From positions 62,001 through 126,000 of the forward strand of contig NZ_SWCJ01000005.1 of the NCBI RefSeq assembly GCF_005116665.1: a stretch of DNA of 64,000 nucleotides, given 5' to 3'. Of the stretch, positions 25,942 through 36,207 are shown one piece after another; the stretch's first letter is position 1; the number at the start of each line of letters is the position of its first letter. The position numbers were made by a program, and so were the translations under genes. The DNA is from Ferrimonas aestuarii (lineage in GTDB: Bacteria; Pseudomonadota; Gammaproteobacteria; Enterobacterales; Shewanellaceae). The notes beneath the pieces are model-generated. The model was not told the origin of the DNA. It ran no database searches and saw nothing but the letters and a program-made list of their open reading frames with translations.

Positions 25942-28900
25942 ATGCCAAAACGTACCGACTTAAAAAGCATTCTGATTTTAGGCGCTGGACCAATCGTTAT
26001 TGGTCAAGCCTGTGAATTTGACTACTCTGGCGCTCAGGCGTGTAAGGCCCTGCGCGAAGAGGGTTACCGCGTTATCTTGGTGAACTCGAATCCGGCCACC
26101 ATCATGACTGACCCAGAGATGGCCGATGCCACCTACATCGAGCCGATTCACTGGGAGGTGGTGCGCAACATCATCGCCAAAGAGCGTCCCTGCGCGGTAC
26201 TGCCGACCATGGGAGGCCAGACGGCTCTGAACTGCGCACTGGATCTGGAGAAGCACGGCGTACTGGAAGAGTTTGGCGTTCAGATGATTGGCGCTACCGC
26301 CGATGCCATCGATAAAGCCGAAGACCGTGCCCGCTTCGATGTGGCCATGAAGTCCATCGGCCTAGAGACTCCACGCTCTGGCATCGCCCACAACATGGAC
26401 GAGGCCAATGCGGTTCTTGAACAGGTTGGTTTCCCATGCATCATTCGTCCGTCCTTTACCATGGGCGGCAGCGGTGGCGGCATTGCCTACAACCGTGAAG
26501 AGTTCGAAGAGATCTGCACCAATGGTCTGGATCTGTCTCCGACCAATGAGCTGCTGATTGATGAAAGCCTGATTGGCTGGAAAGAGTATGAGATGGAAGT
26601 GGTGCGTGACCGTGCCGACAACTGCATCATCGTCTGCTCCATCGAAAACTTTGACCCAATGGGCATTCACACCGGTGACTCCATCACCGTTGCGCCGGCA
26701 CAGACGCTGACCGACAAAGAGTACCAGCTGATGCGTACCGCTTCGATGAACGTACTGCGTGAGATTGGTGTGGAAACTGGCGGCTCCAACGTACAGTGGG
26801 CGGTCAACCCGAAAGATGGCCGTCTGGTTATCATCGAGATGAACCCTCGTGTATCTCGCTCCTCGGCGCTGGCCTCTAAGGCGACCGGTTTCCCGATTGC
26901 TAAGGTGGCGGCCAAGCTGGCGGTCGGTTACACCTTGGATGAGCTGCAAAACGACATCACTGGTGGCGCAACCCCAGCGTCGTTCGAGCCATCCATCGAT
27001 TACGTGGTGACTAAGGTGCCGCGCTTTAACTTTGAGAAGTTTGCCGGTGCCAACGACCGCCTGACCACTCAGATGAAGTCGGTGGGTGAAGTGATGGCCA
27101 TCGGCCGCACCTTCCAAGAGTCATTGCAAAAAGCCCTGCGCGGCCTAGAAACTGGCATGACTGGTTTTGACCCTGTGGTCAACCTGGATGACAACGACTC
27201 TCTGGCTAAGATTCGTTATGAGCTGCAAGAAGCGGGCTGTGACCGTATCTACTACGTGGCCGACGCTTTCCGTGCCGGGCTGTCCATGGAGGCCATTCAC
27301 CGCCTGACCGGCATCGACAACTGGTTCCTAGTGCAGCTGGAAGAGCTGATTCGCCTTGAGGAAGAGGTGAAAGAGCGAGGCATTGCCGGTCTGGATTACG
27401 ACTTTATGCGCAAGCTGAAGCGCAAAGGCTTCGCCGACGCCCGTTTGGCGAAACTGCTTGGCTGCGCTGCAGCTGAGATGCGCAAACTGCGCCAGCGTCT
27501 GGAGATCTTCCCGGTCTACAAGCGTGTGGATACCTGCGCCGCTGAGTTCTCCACCGATACCGCCTACATGTACTCCACCTATGAGGAGGAGTGCGAATCC
27601 CAGCCTTCCGACAAAGAGAAGATCATGGTGATTGGTGGTGGCCCTAACCGTATCGGCCAAGGCATCGAGTTTGACTACTGCTGTGTGCATGCGGCACTGG
27701 CGATGCGCGAAGATGGTTACGAGACCATCATGGTGAACTGTAACCCTGAAACCGTTTCTACCGACTACGACACCTCTGATCGCCTCTATTTTGAGCCGGT
27801 GACGCTGGAAGACGTACTGGAGATTGTGCGAGTCGAGCAGCCTAAAGGCGTGATTGTGCAGTACGGTGGCCAAACGCCACTGAAACTGGCTCGCGAACTG
27901 GAAGCGGCGGGCGTGCCAATCATTGGTACCAGCCCAGATGCCATCGACCGCGCTGAAGACCGCGAGCGTTTCCAACATGCCGTTGAGCGCCTTGGCCTTA
28001 AGCAACCAGAAAACAGCACAGTAACCAACATGGAGCAGGCGGTTATCGACGCCGAGCGCATCGGTTACCCGCTGGTGGTTCGTCCATCCTACGTCCTAGG
28101 TGGCCGTGCCATGGAGATTGTGTACGACGAGCAGGATCTGCGCCGCTACTTCAACGAAGCGGTATCGGTATCCAACGAGTCACCCGTTCTGCTGGACCGC
28201 TTCTTGGATGACGCCACCGAGGTTGATGTTGACGCCGTGTGCGACGGCCAAACCGTGGTGATTGGCGGCATCATGGAGCACATCGAGCAAGCAGGCGTTC
28301 ACTCCGGTGATTCGGGTTGCTCCCTGCCTCCATATACGCTGAGCCCAGAGATTCAGAACCAGATGCGCGAACAGGTTCGCAAGCTGGCTCTGGAGCTGCA
28401 AGTAATCGGTCTGATGAACGTGCAGTTTGCGGTTAAGGACAACGAAATCTACCTGATTGAGGTGAACCCACGCGCTGCTCGTACCGTGCCATTTGTCTCT
28501 AAGGCGACCGGCGTTCAGCTGGCGAAAGTGGCCGCTCGAGTTATGGCTGGTAAATCTCTGGCGGAGCAAAACTTCACCGAAGAGGTGATTCCACCTTACT
28601 ACTCGGTGAAAGAGGTGGTGCTGCCGTTTAACAAGTTCCCAGGTGTGGATCCACTGCTGGGGCCTGAGATGCGCTCTACCGGCGAGGTGATGGGCGTCGG
28701 TGATACCTTTGCCGAAGCTTATGCTAAGGCTCAGCTGGGTGCCATTAAGGATGTGCCTAAGTCTGGCCGTGCCCTGTTGTCAGTACGTCAGGGTGATAAA
28801 GCCCGAGTGGCTGACCTAGCTGCCAAGCTGATTGAACTGGGCTATGAGCTTGATGCCACCCACGGCACCGCAGTTGCGCTAGGGGAAGCCGGTATCAACC

Positions 28901-29163
28901 CGCGCTTGGTTAACAAAATTCACGAGGGTCGTCCTCACATCTTGGATCGCATCAAGAATGACGAGTACACCTACATTGTGAACACCACTGAAGGCCGCCA
29001 AGCGATTGAGGATTCTAAGCATCTTCGTCGCGGCGCACTGCAGCACAAGGTGAACTACACCACCACGCTTAATGCTGCCTTTGCTACCTGTTTGGCTCAT
29101 ACCGCCGACGACCGGGGCAATGTGAACTCAGTACAGGAGCTTCACCAGCGTAGTGTGAACTAA
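25942..29163 (+). CDS. carB: Carbamoyl-phosphate synthase large subunit
   Basis: A 1073-residue subunit that makes carbamoyl phosphate from bicarbonate, ammonia and two ATP. Two homologous ATP-grasp halves are evident. The first carries [13 protein letters not shown] near 93 and [16 protein letters not shown] near 169. The second carries [15 protein letters not shown] near 563 and [16 protein letters not shown] near 715. A C-terminal MGS-like allosteric domain follows from about residue 940. The length equals that of E. coli (1073). A terminator follows. Confidence 0.99.
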   Translation: MPKRTDLKSILILGAGPIVIGQACEFDYSGAQACKALREEGYRVILVNSNPATIMTDPEMADATYIEPIHWEVVRNIIAKERPCAVLPTMGGQTALNCALDLEKHGVLEEFGVQMIGATADAIDKAEDRARFDVAMKSIGLETPRSGIAHNMDEANAVLEQVGFPCIIRPSFTMGGSGGGIAYNREEFEEICTNGLDLSPTNELLIDESLIGWKEYEMEVVRDRADNCIIVCSIENFDPMGIHTGDSITVAPAQTLTDKEYQLMRTASMNVLREIGVETGGSNVQWAVNPKDGRLVIIEMNPRVSRSSALASKATGFPIAKVAAKLAVGYTLDELQNDITGGATPASFEPSIDYVVTKVPRFNFEKFAGANDRLTTQMKSVGEVMAIGRTFQESLQKALRGLETGMTGFDPVVNLDDNDSLAKIRYELQEAGCDRIYYVADAFRAGLSMEAIHRLTGIDNWFLVQLEELIRLEEEVKERGIAGLDYDFMRKLKRKGFADARLAKLLGCAAAEMRKLRQRLEIFPVYKRVDTCAAEFSTDTAYMYSTYEEECESQPSDKEKIMVIGGGPNRIGQGIEFDYCCVHAALAMREDGYETIMVNCNPETVSTDYDTSDRLYFEPVTLEDVLEIVRVEQPKGVIVQYGGQTPLKLARELEAAGVPIIGTSPDAIDRAEDRERFQHAVERLGLKQPENSTVTNMEQAVIDAERIGYPLVVRPSYVLGGRAMEIVYDEQDLRRYFNEAVSVSNESPVLLDRFLDDATEVDVDAVCDGQTVVIGGIMEHIEQAGVHSGDSGCSLPPYTLSPEIQNQMREQVRKLALELQVIGLMNVQFAVKDNEIYLIEVNPRAARTVPFVSKATGVQLAKVAARVMAGKSLAEQNFTEEVIPPYYSVKEVVLPFNKFPGVDPLLGPEMRSTGEVMGVGDTFAEAYAKAQLGAIKDVPKSGRALLSVRQGDKARVADLAAKLIELGYELDATHGTAVALGEAGINPRLVNKIHEGRPHILDRIKNDEYTYIVNTTEGRQAIEDSKHLRRGALQHKVNYTTTLNAAFATCLAHTADDRGNVNSVQELHQRSVN

Positions 29164-29188
29164 GCATCATCTTTCGTTGAACTAAAAG

Positions 29189-29219
29189 CGCCGATAGGGA
29201 TGACCTATCGGCGTTTTCT
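29189..29219 (+). terminator. Terminator of carAB
   Basis: CGCCGATAGG GATGA CCTATCGGCG is a perfect 10-bp stem with a TTTTCTT tail, 26 bp after the carB stop. Confidence 0.88.
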
Positions 29220-29330
29220 TATTACAATCGGTCTATCAAACGATTGGTTACTCTCCCCCAAAATGACCTGAATTTGCCAAGCAAACCTTGGCCTAGAGGC
29301 GTTTTGGCTGGACAAATACGGAAAGAAAAT

Positions 29331-29807
29331 ATGTCTCAGGTTCCTATGACCGTTGTCGGTGCTCAGCAGCTACGTGAAGAGCTGGATCACTTGAAGCACA
29401 CTAAGCGCCCAGCCATCTCCATCGCGATCGCCGAAGCTCGAGAGCTGGGTGATCTGAAAGAGAATGCCGAGTACCACGCGGCTCGCGAAGAGCAGGGCTT
29501 GTGTGAAGCGCGAGTTCGCGATATCGAAAGCAAGCTGTCTGTGGCTCAAATTATTGATGTGACTAAGATCCCTAACAATGGCCGAGTGATTTTCGGTGCC
29601 ACCGTTAGCATCTTGAATGTAGAAACCGACGAAGAGGTGACTTACCGCATCGTGGGTGACGACGAAGCGGATCTGAAAGCCAACCTGATTTCGGTGAACT
29701 CTCCGATTGCTCGTGCCCTAGTTGGCAAAGAGTTGGACGACGTTGTGATCGTAAAAGCGCCAGGTGGTGACATTGAGTACGAGATCATCGAAGTCGAGTA
29801 CAAGTAA
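29331..29807 (+). CDS. greA: Transcription elongation factor GreA
   Basis: A 158-residue factor that enters the RNA polymerase secondary channel and cleaves backtracked transcripts. The coiled-coil N-terminal domain carries [18 protein letters not shown] (5-22) and the tip [17 protein letters not shown] with its acidic pair. The FKBP-like C-terminal domain follows. ATG 29331 gives the standard start; the frame is open upstream to 29244 but that extension is not part of the family. There is a 111-bp leader after the carB terminator; greA leaders are attenuated in some enterobacteria, though no terminator is obvious here. Confidence 0.97.
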   Translation: MSQVPMTVVGAQQLREELDHLKHTKRPAISIAIAEARELGDLKENAEYHAAREEQGLCEARVRDIESKLSVAQIIDVTKIPNNGRVIFGATVSILNVETDEEVTYRIVGDDEADLKANLISVNSPIARALVGKELDDVVIVKAPGGDIEYEIIEVEYK

Positions 29808-29853
29808 AACCGAAGCGTTAAGCGAGTGGTTTTAGGTAAAATCACTCACTTAC

Positions 29854-29883
29854 AAAAAAAGCCGCAATAAGTGCGGCTTTTTT
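29854..29883 (+). terminator. Terminator of greA
   Basis: AAAAAAAGCCGCA ATAAG TGCGGCTTTTTT is a stem with flanking A and T runs, so it may work in both directions for greA and yhbY. Confidence 0.85.
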
Positions 29884-29938
29884 AGTAACTTATGCTTCGA
29901 CATTTCGCCGAAGCGGAATGTGAGACAAGCGTTATCGC

Positions 29939-30241
29939 TTAGCGAGCTTTAGGTAGCTCGATTTTGCGCTTTTCCGACTCGCGGTAAAGCACCAAAATGT
30001 GGCCGATCACTTGGACTTGGGCGGCAGCAGATTCACGAACGATGGCGTCCATAATGGCACGCTTTACTTCGCGGTCTTCGCTGGCGACCTTAACCTTGAT
30101 CAGCTCATGGTGAGACAGGGCAACTTCAATTTCAGCCATCACCCCTTCGGTGAGGCCGTTGCCGCCCAACAGTACTACCGGCTTTAGGTTGTGGGCCAAA
30201 CCCTTAAGGTACTGCTTCTGCTTGGTAGTTAATTGACTCAT
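29939..30241 (-). CDS. yhbY: Ribosome-associated RNA-binding protein YhbY
   Basis: A 100-residue CRS1/YhbY-domain protein that binds pre-50S particles. It matches E. coli YhbY almost along its full length: LTTKQKQYLKGLAHNLKPVV, then GGNGLTEGVMAEIEVAL with the GxxG-type loop, and a C-terminal LVLYRESEKRKIELP. The Met at 30241 aligns with the E. coli start; a Met at 30253 would add four residues. It is divergent from rlmE, the standard order. Confidence 0.95.
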   Translation of the reverse strand: MSQLTTKQKQYLKGLAHNLKPVVLLGGNGLTEGVMAEIEVALSHHELIKVKVASEDREVKRAIMDAIVRESAAAQVQVIGHILVLYRESEKRKIELPKAR

Positions 30242-30373
30242 TAGGCCACTCATTTTTTGGTTGCGGGACTTGAAAAGCGCGTATTCTAACGCCATCTATA
30301 GCGTAATACTAATTCTTACCGAAGTGATACACTTCGATGTAAGACAAATTCGTCATCAACGGTCTGGAGAATT

Positions 30374-31006
30374 ATGGCCGGTAAGAAAAAACGCAGCGCC
30401 AGTTCCACACGCTGGATGAAAGAGCACTTTGACGATCAATACGTTAAAGAAGCACAGAAAAAAGGTCTTCGATCTCGAGCCGCTTTTAAGATTGAAGAGA
30501 TCCAAGGTAAAGATAAATTATTGAAGCCCGGCATGACCGTGGTGGATCTGGGGGCGGCCCCTGGCGGTTGGTCTCAGTACGCTGTGCAAGAGGTTGGCCT
30601 CGATGGCATGGTGATCGCTTGCGACATTTTATCGATGGACCCAATCGCAGGAGTCGATTTCCTGCAGGGGGACTTCCGTGAAGAAGCGGTGCTTAATGCG
30701 CTGCTTAAGAAGGTGGGCGATACTAAGGTTGATGTGGTGATGTCGGACATGGCACCGAACTTTTCCGGTTCGGCGGCGGTGGACCAACCTAGCTCCATGT
30801 ACTTGGTAGAGCTGGCTTTCGACATGTGTCACCAAGTATTGGCGCCAAACGGTGCCTTCGTGGTGAAGGTGTTTCAGGGCGAAGGCTTTGATCAATACCT
30901 AGCGGAAGTACGTAAAGCTTTTAAAGTTGTAAAAATTCGTAAACCAGACTCCTCCCGAGCGCGCTCACGAGAGGTCTACATTGTGGCAAGCGGCTACAAG
31001 TTGTAA
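30374..31006 (+). CDS. rlmE: 23S rRNA 2'-O-ribose U2552 methyltransferase RlmE (FtsJ/RrmJ)
   Basis: A 210-residue enzyme that methylates U2552 in the 23S A-loop, using SAM. The lysine-rich start [16 protein letters not shown] is typical. Motif I reads [11 protein letters not shown] near 56-66, and SDMAPNFSG near 123 carries the catalytic aspartate. The K-D-K-E tetrad looks complete. In E. coli it is a heat-shock gene in one operon with ftsH, which follows here after 42 bp. Confidence 0.97.
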   Translation: MAGKKKRSASSTRWMKEHFDDQYVKEAQKKGLRSRAAFKIEEIQGKDKLLKPGMTVVDLGAAPGGWSQYAVQEVGLDGMVIACDILSMDPIAGVDFLQGDFREEAVLNALLKKVGDTKVDVVMSDMAPNFSGSAAVDQPSSMYLVELAFDMCHQVLAPNGAFVVKVFQGEGFDQYLAEVRKAFKVVKIRKPDSSRARSREVYIVASGYKL

Positions 31007-31048
31007 GCTTGTTTCAGATAAACCAAGGAATTTGCGGGGTTCTCTACC

Positions 31049-32980
31049 TTGAGTGATATGGCGAAAAATCTAATTTTGTGGTTGGTAATCGCTGTCGTAT
31101 TGATGTCGGTCTTCAAAGGCGTAAACCCAGGGGGAACCCAGGGCAACGTCATCAGCTATACCGATTTCGTTGAAGCGTACAGCAATAGCCAAGTGCCTGC
31201 GGTTGAGTTCCAGGAGGATGGGATTACCATCTCTGGTAAGACCCGTAATGGTGACCAGTTTGTCACCTACATGCCAGCTTACGACGACAAACTTATTGAT
31301 GACTTGATCACCAAAAACGTGGACATCAGTCGTCTGCCACCTGAGCAGCCAAGCGTGCTGGCTCAAATCTTTATCTCCTGGTTCCCAATGCTGCTGTTGG
31401 TTGCCGTGTGGATCTTCTTCATGCGTCAGATGCAAGGCGGTGGCGGGAAAGGCGCCATGTCCTTCGGCAAGAGCAAGGCACGCTTGATGGGTGAAGACCA
31501 GATTAAAACCACTTTCGCCGACGTGGCCGGTTGTGACGAAGCCAAAGAGGAAGTGGGCGAACTGGTGGATTACCTGCGTGACCCAACCAAGTTCCAGAAA
31601 CTGGGCGGCCGAATCCCTACTGGCGTGTTGATGGTTGGTCCTCCAGGTACGGGTAAAACCTTGCTGGCGAAAGCCATTGCCGGTGAAGCTAAGGTACCGT
31701 TTTTTACCATTTCCGGTTCTGACTTTGTTGAGATGTTCGTGGGTGTGGGTGCTTCCCGTGTTCGTGACATGTTTGACCAAGCGAAAAAGTCTGCTCCTTG
31801 CATCATCTTTATCGATGAGATTGATGCCGTGGGTCGCCAACGTGGTGCCGGTTTAGGCGGTGGTCACGATGAGCGTGAGCAGACCTTGAACCAGATGCTG
31901 GTTGAGATGGACGGCTTTGAAGGTAACGAAGGCATTATCGTGATTGCCGCGACTAACCGTCCTGACGTACTGGACCCTGCGCTGCTGCGTCCTGGTCGTT
32001 TCGACCGTCAGGTAACTGTTGGTCTGCCAGACGTTCGTGGTCGTGAACAGATTCTGAAAGTGCACATGCGTAAAGTGCCGCTGGCAGAAGATGTGGCTGC
32101 GGATCTGATTGCCCGTGGTACCCCTGGGTTCTCCGGTGCCGACCTGGCGAACTTGGTGAACGAAGCGGCGCTGTTCGCGGCTCGTTCTGACCGTCGCCTG
32201 GTGTCGATGGAAGAGTTTGAAAAAGCCAAAGACAAGATCATGATGGGCGCAGAGCGTCGTTCCATGGTGATGACCGAGGAAGAGAAGAAGATGACCGCGT
32301 ATCACGAAGCCGGTCACGCCATTGTGGGTCGGATGGTGCCTGAGCACGATCCGGTGTACAAGGTCTCTATTATTCCTCGCGGTCGAGCTTTGGGTGTGAC
32401 CATGTATCTACCAGAGCAGGACCGCTGGAGTCACTCTAAGCAGCATCTGGAATCGATGATCTCAAGCTTGTATGGTGGCCGTATTGCCGAAGAGGTGATC
32501 TACGGTGCCGATAAGGTGACCACGGGGGCGAGTAACGACATTGAACGTGCGACCGACATCGCCCGTAAGATGGTAACCCAGTGGGGCTTGTCATCGCGTT
32601 TAGGTCCGATGAACTACGCCGAAGAAGATGGTGAGGTGTTCCTCGGTCGCTCCATGGCCAAGGCTAGCCACATGTCTGACGAAACGGCGAAGATGATCGA
32701 CGAAGAAGTGAAGGACGTCATCGACCGTAACTATCAACGTGCCTTGAGCATCCTTGAGGACAACATGGACATCCTGCACTCCATGACCGATGCGCTGATG
32801 AAGTACGAGACCATTGATGCCAAGCAGATTGATGATCTGATGGAGCGCCGCGAAGTGCGTGAACCTGCGGATTGGACCTCTGGCAACGACAGCTCGGACG
32901 ATACGCCTACCGGTGGCTCCAAGGTGGAGGAGGAAACCAAGCCTTCTGCCATCGATGGCAGCGAAGCGGAAGCGAAATAA
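31049..32980 (+). CDS. ftsH: ATP-dependent zinc metalloprotease FtsH
   Basis: A 643-residue membrane-bound AAA+ protease that degrades sigma-32, LpxC, SecY and other proteins. Two membrane helices flank a small periplasmic domain (about 8-25 and 104-124). Walker A GPPGTGKT is at 197-204, Walker [11 protein letters not shown] near 254, and the zinc site HEAGH at 419-423. The frame starts at TTG 31049 (MSDMAKN); ATG 31058 gives the E. coli-like MAKNLILW and is equally possible. A variable, acidic C-terminal tail follows. It is co-transcribed with rlmE. Confidence 0.98.
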   Translation: MSDMAKNLILWLVIAVVLMSVFKGVNPGGTQGNVISYTDFVEAYSNSQVPAVEFQEDGITISGKTRNGDQFVTYMPAYDDKLIDDLITKNVDISRLPPEQPSVLAQIFISWFPMLLLVAVWIFFMRQMQGGGGKGAMSFGKSKARLMGEDQIKTTFADVAGCDEAKEEVGELVDYLRDPTKFQKLGGRIPTGVLMVGPPGTGKTLLAKAIAGEAKVPFFTISGSDFVEMFVGVGASRVRDMFDQAKKSAPCIIFIDEIDAVGRQRGAGLGGGHDEREQTLNQMLVEMDGFEGNEGIIVIAATNRPDVLDPALLRPGRFDRQVTVGLPDVRGREQILKVHMRKVPLAEDVAADLIARGTPGFSGADLANLVNEAALFAARSDRRLVSMEEFEKAKDKIMMGAERRSMVMTEEEKKMTAYHEAGHAIVGRMVPEHDPVYKVSIIPRGRALGVTMYLPEQDRWSHSKQHLESMISSLYGGRIAEEVIYGADKVTTGASNDIERATDIARKMVTQWGLSSRLGPMNYAEEDGEVFLGRSMAKASHMSDETAKMIDEEVKDVIDRNYQRALSILEDNMDILHSMTDALMKYETIDAKQIDDLMERREVREPADWTSGNDSSDDTPTGGSKVEEETKPSAIDGSEAEAK

Positions 32981-33011
32981 TCGCCCTCTGTTGGCCTAAG
33001 TAAGTTAATAT

Positions 33012-33040
33012 TAAGTCCCGCAAATTGCGGGACTTTTTTT
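33012..33040 (+). terminator. Terminator of ftsH
   Basis: AAGTCCCGCA AAT TGCGGGACTT is a 10-bp stem with seven T. It abuts the folP ribosome site, so folP is likely reached by read-through or a nearby promoter. Confidence 0.85.
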
Positions 33041-33052
33041 ATGGAGACTATG

Positions 33053-33883
33053 ATGAAACTCGATTGCGGTGGTCGCTTGTTGGATCTGAGTTCACCAGTG
33101 GTGATGGGGATCATCAATGTGACGCCTGATTCCTTTTCCGATGGTGGCAAGTTCAATCATTTAGATGCAGCGCTAGAGCAAGCTCGTCAGATGGTGAACG
33201 ACGGAGCCAAAATTCTAGATATTGGCGGTGAGTCTACTCGGCCCGGTGCACCTGACGTGGCCTTGGAGGAGGAACTCAATCGAGTATTGCCAGTCATAGA
33301 AGCCATCAGTTCGGACCTGGATGTGGTGATCTCCATTGACACCAGTAAGGCTGAGGTGATGCGTGAGGCGGTAGCCTCCGGTGCCGGGCTTATCAATGAT
33401 GTACGCGCTCTGCAGGAGCCCCATGCTTTGAGCACCGCGGCAGCGCTTCAGGTGCCAGTATGCTTGATGCACATGCAGGGGCAGCCTCGTACCATGCAGC
33501 ACAGCCCAATCTATGATGATCTCATGGGAGACATTCGTGGATTCTTTGAAGCACGAATAGAAGCCTGCGTACAAGCAGGAATTCCCAGAGAGCAGTTGCT
33601 ACTGGACCCAGGATTTGGCTTTGGCAAAACCTTAGAACACAACTATCAACTGTTGGCGCAACTGAGCGGTTTTACTGATTTAGGCTTGCCGCTATTAACG
33701 GGCTTAAGCCGAAAAAGCATGTTTGGTAATTTGCTGGGCCGAGATACTTCGGAGCGGCTTGCTGCCAGCTTGGCGGGAGCGCTACTCTGTGCACAGCAAG
33801 GGGCCAGCATTATCCGGGTTCACGATGTGCGTGAGACCCAAGATGTGCTTCGTGTATTGGAAGTGACTCAGGCTCAGAGGTAA
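33053..33883 (+). CDS. folP: Dihydropteroate synthase
   Basis: A 276-residue folate-pathway enzyme that joins p-aminobenzoate to dihydropterin pyrophosphate; it is the sulfonamide target. The pterin and pyrophosphate motifs are intact: IINVTPDSFSDGG near 21-33, GGESTRPG near 59-66, and DPGFGFGKT near 187 with KS near 223. ATG 33053 is six bases past a GGAG site; ATG codons at 33041 and 33050 would sit on or too near that site. glmM, which normally follows, is missing here. Confidence 0.97.
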   Translation: MKLDCGGRLLDLSSPVVMGIINVTPDSFSDGGKFNHLDAALEQARQMVNDGAKILDIGGESTRPGAPDVALEEELNRVLPVIEAISSDLDVVISIDTSKAEVMREAVASGAGLINDVRALQEPHALSTAAALQVPVCLMHMQGQPRTMQHSPIYDDLMGDIRGFFEARIEACVQAGIPREQLLLDPGFGFGKTLEHNYQLLAQLSGFTDLGLPLLTGLSRKSMFGNLLGRDTSERLAASLAGALLCAQQGASIIRVHDVRETQDVLRVLEVTQAQR

Positions 33884-34054
33884 CTTAGCCTCTCTGGGAA
33901 GAGAGGACAGTGTTTCCTCGAAAGAATCAGATATTTAAAGCTGCTGGTACAAAATAGAAGCATTCAAACCAGCAAACTTGGAATTTGGCGGGTTCGGACT
34001 TGTAACTTATTTATGGGTTCGATATTATCTCGCCCGCTTTCACAGGAGAGATGT

Positions 34055-34837
34055 ATGGCATTACGACGCCCTATGGTCGCAGGCAACTGGAAGATGAATG
34101 GATCTCGCCAGCTTGCTCAGGAACTGATGAAAAAATTCAGTCGCTTAAAAGACGACTCTGCCGAGGTGGTCATTTGCCCTCCTACGGTTTACTTGGAAAG
34201 CGCTTCACAGCTGCTGGAAAACAGTAAGCAGGAGCTTGATGGTCGCTTAGTGCGCTTAGGTGCACAGAATGTGAGTCATCACGAATTTGGTGCCTACACC
34301 GGTGAAGTTTCGGCTTCCATGCTGCGTGAATTTGGCTGCAAATACGTGATCATTGGTCACTCTGAACGTCGTCGTATGTATGGCGAGACTAGCGACATCG
34401 TTGCAAATAAATTTGAAATGGCACAGAAATTAGGGTTAACTCCCATTCTCTGTGTTGGTGAGTCCCTCGCCGCTCGAGAAGCCCGTCGCACCTTTGAGGT
34501 GATTGCAGGCGAACTGGATGCAGTGATCGAAAGAGTAGGGACAATGGCGTTTGATAATGCCATTATCGCTTACGAGCCGTTATGGGCTGTAGGCACGGGT
34601 AAAAGTGCTACCCCTGAACAAGCACAAGAAGTTCATGCCTTTATTAGGCAACGGTTATCTGAAGTGTCGCCCTTTATCGGCGAGAAAATTCGCATCCTTT
34701 ACGGAGGCAGCGTGAAGCCCAGCAATGCGGCAGATCTATTTTCTCAGCCTGATGTGGACGGTGGTTTGATTGGCGGTGTTAGCCTCAATGCCAGTGAGTT
34801 TATGGCATTGTGTGACATCGCAATGAATGCGGAATAA
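34055..34837 (+). CDS. tpiA: Triosephosphate isomerase
   Basis: A 260-residue TIM-barrel glycolytic enzyme interconverting dihydroxyacetone phosphate and glyceraldehyde 3-phosphate. It begins with RPMVAGNWKMNG (5-16, catalytic Asn/Lys). The catalytic histidine is in GHSERR near 98, the catalytic glutamate in AYEPLWAVGTGK near 168-179, and GGSVKPSNA binds phosphate. AGGAGA sits seven bases before ATG 34055; an in-frame ATG at 34013 has no such site. It stands directly after folP and ahead of secG, 5 bp apart. Confidence 0.98.
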   Translation: MALRRPMVAGNWKMNGSRQLAQELMKKFSRLKDDSAEVVICPPTVYLESASQLLENSKQELDGRLVRLGAQNVSHHEFGAYTGEVSASMLREFGCKYVIIGHSERRRMYGETSDIVANKFEMAQKLGLTPILCVGESLAAREARRTFEVIAGELDAVIERVGTMAFDNAIIAYEPLWAVGTGKSATPEQAQEVHAFIRQRLSEVSPFIGEKIRILYGGSVKPSNAADLFSQPDVDGGLIGGVSLNASEFMALCDIAMNAE

Positions 34838-34842
34838 GCAAC

Positions 34843-35145
34843 ATGCTTTATACGGTTTTGATGGTTTCATATCTGGTGGTTGCCTTGGCTATTATTGGCC
34901 TGGTACTTATCCAGCAAGGCAAAGGCGCAGATATGGGAGCCTCCTTCGGTGCTGGCGCATCTGGCACCCTGTTTGGCTCTGGTGGCTCAGGTAACTTCCT
35001 GACCCGCGCAACCGCCATCTGTGCCGTGTTGTTTTTTGTACTGAGCTTGTCTATCGGTAACATGTCGTCTCACAAGAGTGACAACGTTAGCGACTTCGAA
35101 ACCATCGAAGTAGAGCAGCCGGTACAAGACGACCTGCCGCAGTAA
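34843..35145 (+). CDS. secG: Protein translocase subunit SecG
   Basis: A 100-residue inner-membrane auxiliary of SecYEG. There are two hydrophobic helices (about 4-24 and 50-70), with the conserved LIQQGKGADMGASFGAGASG loop between them at 22-41. The C-terminus is acidic. It begins 5 bp after the tpiA stop, so the two are co-transcribed, and the tRNA-Leu gene follows nine bases after its stop. Confidence 0.95.
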   Translation: MLYTVLMVSYLVVALAIIGLVLIQQGKGADMGASFGAGASGTLFGSGGSGNFLTRATAICAVLFFVLSLSIGNMSSHKSDNVSDFETIEVEQPVQDDLPQ

Positions 35146-35153
35146 CAGTTTTA

Positions 35154-35239
35154 GCCGAGGTGGTGGAATTGGTAGACACGCTATCTTGAGGGGGTAGTGT
35201 CCTATGGACGTGCGGGTTCAAGTCCCGCTCTCGGCACCA
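35154..35239 (+). tRNA. tRNA-Leu (anticodon GAG)
   Basis: An 86-nt class II tRNA with encoded CCA. The acceptor stem GCCGAGG pairs with the 3' end CTCGGC. The anticodon arm CTATC-TTGAGGG-GGTAG has GAG in the loop, with a T-G pair in the stem. A variable arm and the GGTTCAAGTCC T-arm follow. The sequence is close to E. coli leuU and occupies the same place downstream of secG. It reads CUC/CUU leucine codons. Confidence 0.96.
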
Positions 35240-35243
35240 AATA

Positions 35244-35273
35244 AAAAAGGTCGATTATTAAATCGGCCTTTTT
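35244..35273 (+). terminator. Terminator of tpiA-secG-tRNA-Leu
   Basis: AAAAAAGGTCGAT and ATCGGCCTTTTTT form a stem with one G-T pair around TATTAA. It lies just after the tRNA. Confidence 0.8.
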
Positions 35274-35295
35274 TGCGTTTCAAGGACTTGTTGTG

Positions 35296-35324
35296 TTGCG
35301 CCCACTAGGGTGGGTCAGTATAAT
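35296..35324 (+). promoter_or_regulatory. Sigma-70-like promoter for the rimP leader or small RNA
   Basis: TTGCGC (35296-35301), a 17-bp spacer and a perfect TATAAT (35319-35324). It would start RNA near 35331, ahead of the folded region. Confidence 0.6.
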
Positions 35325-35330
35325 AAGCGC

Positions 35331-35582
35331 CATCGATTTTCAAGCAGATGCCACGCATTTCGGCTTGAATCAGCTACACTGACTAAGCTTTCGATAAAGC
35401 TTCGCAGTGAGCGGCGACACCCAGTGTCGCACCACTCTCCGTTATCAGCTTAGCCTGATAGTTGTTACCGAGAAGGCCGCGGCGGAGGCGGTGGGCTATT
35501 CCCTGTGAATGGTTCGATGATTTTCATCATCCCAAACAGGGTACAGCGCACTTTAAGCCCCGTTTTAGCTCGGGGCTTTTTG
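35331..35582 (+). ncRNA. Candidate structured RNA or attenuated leader upstream of rimP
   Basis: A promoter, several nested stems and a terminator define a transcript of about 250 nt. Stems seen by eye are GCGACAC-CCA-GTGTCGC (35413-35429), flanked by AGTG/CACT, and an enclosing CCCTGT/ACAGGG pair around GATGA-TTT-TCATC (about 35500-35541). The terminator stem is AGCCCCG/CGGGGCT. A rimP leader family is known from other gammaproteobacteria; whether this belongs to it or is a stand-alone RNA is undecided. Confidence 0.45.
35556..35582 (+). terminator. Terminator closing the rimP leader RNA
   Basis: AGCCCCG TTTTAGCT CGGGGCT stem followed by TTTTTG. It lies about 140 bp before rimP and can cut transcription ahead of the nusA-infB operon. 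Confidence 0.8.
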
Positions 35583-35683
35583 TTATCTGTCCGTTGGGAT
35601 TGATAGAGCAGTTGAGTCGATTAAATAGAAGTAAATCAATGAATTACTCTATTGTTTGTATCGGCTTGAGTGCTATAGATAAC

Positions 35684-35703
35684 AGGGCTTTATGCCCTTT
35701 TTT
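35684..35703 (+). terminator. Short terminator just before rimP
   Basis: AGGGC TTTAT GCCCT followed by six T. It lies 20 bp before the rimP start and may act as an attenuator. Confidence 0.6.
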
Positions 35704-35723
35704 CGTTTGTAGGGAGAGGCGCA

Positions 35724-36179
35724 ATGGCAACGCTAGAGCAACGCTTAACCGAAATGTTGCAGGAACCGGTTGAAGCCTTGGGCTTTGAGCTGGTTGGTAT
35801 TCAGTTTGTACGTGCCGGTAGTCACTCAACACTGCGAGTGTTTATCGACCACGAGAATGGCATCACAGTAGATAACTGTGCAGAGGTTAGTCGTCAGGTT
35901 GGCGCAGTTCTGGATGTAGAAGATCCAATCAGCACCGAATACAACCTAGAGGTTTCCTCTCCAGGCATCGAACGTCCGTTGTTTTCAACGGCACACTATC
36001 AACGCTTTATCGGCGAAGAGGCGTTTGTGCTTCTGAACATGCCGGTTGAAGGCAAAAGAAAATTACAAGGTGAGATCAAGGCCGTAGAGGGCGAGATGAT
36101 CACTTTGTCGGTAAAAGGTACCGATCAGGAAGTGGCTTTAGCGAACGTGCGCCAAGCCCACCTGGTTGCTAAGTTCTGA
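35724..36179 (+). CDS. rimP: Ribosome maturation factor RimP
   Basis: A 151-residue protein needed for 30S subunit maturation. The N-terminal domain begins [22 protein letters not shown] and contains [20 protein letters not shown]. The middle motif [15 protein letters not shown] (about 73-87) is the family hallmark. The C-terminal Sm-like barrel follows. GGGAGAGG precedes the start. It heads the conserved rimP-nusA-infB-rbfA-truB-rpsO-pnp cluster. Confidence 0.97.
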   Translation: MATLEQRLTEMLQEPVEALGFELVGIQFVRAGSHSTLRVFIDHENGITVDNCAEVSRQVGAVLDVEDPISTEYNLEVSSPGIERPLFSTAHYQRFIGEEAFVLLNMPVEGKRKLQGEIKAVEGEMITLSVKGTDQEVALANVRQAHLVAKF

Positions 36180-36207
36180 TAGTTTCAGGGTGAAACGAGG
36201 CTGACCC

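Larger units (their letters stand above)
35240..35723 (+). other. Leader region between tRNA-Leu and rimP
   Basis: No protein gene is supported in these 484 bp. In order, they hold the tRNA terminator, a sigma-70-like promoter (35296-35324), a structured stretch (35370-35550), a strong terminator (35556-35582) and a second short terminator (35684-35703) right before the rimP ribosome site. metY, which lies here in E. coli, is absent. Confidence 0.75.

Noticed and set aside
35380..35560. tRNA-Met (metY) expected before rimP
   Set aside because: No cloverleaf, CAT anticodon arm or CCA end is present; the folded elements are simple stems.
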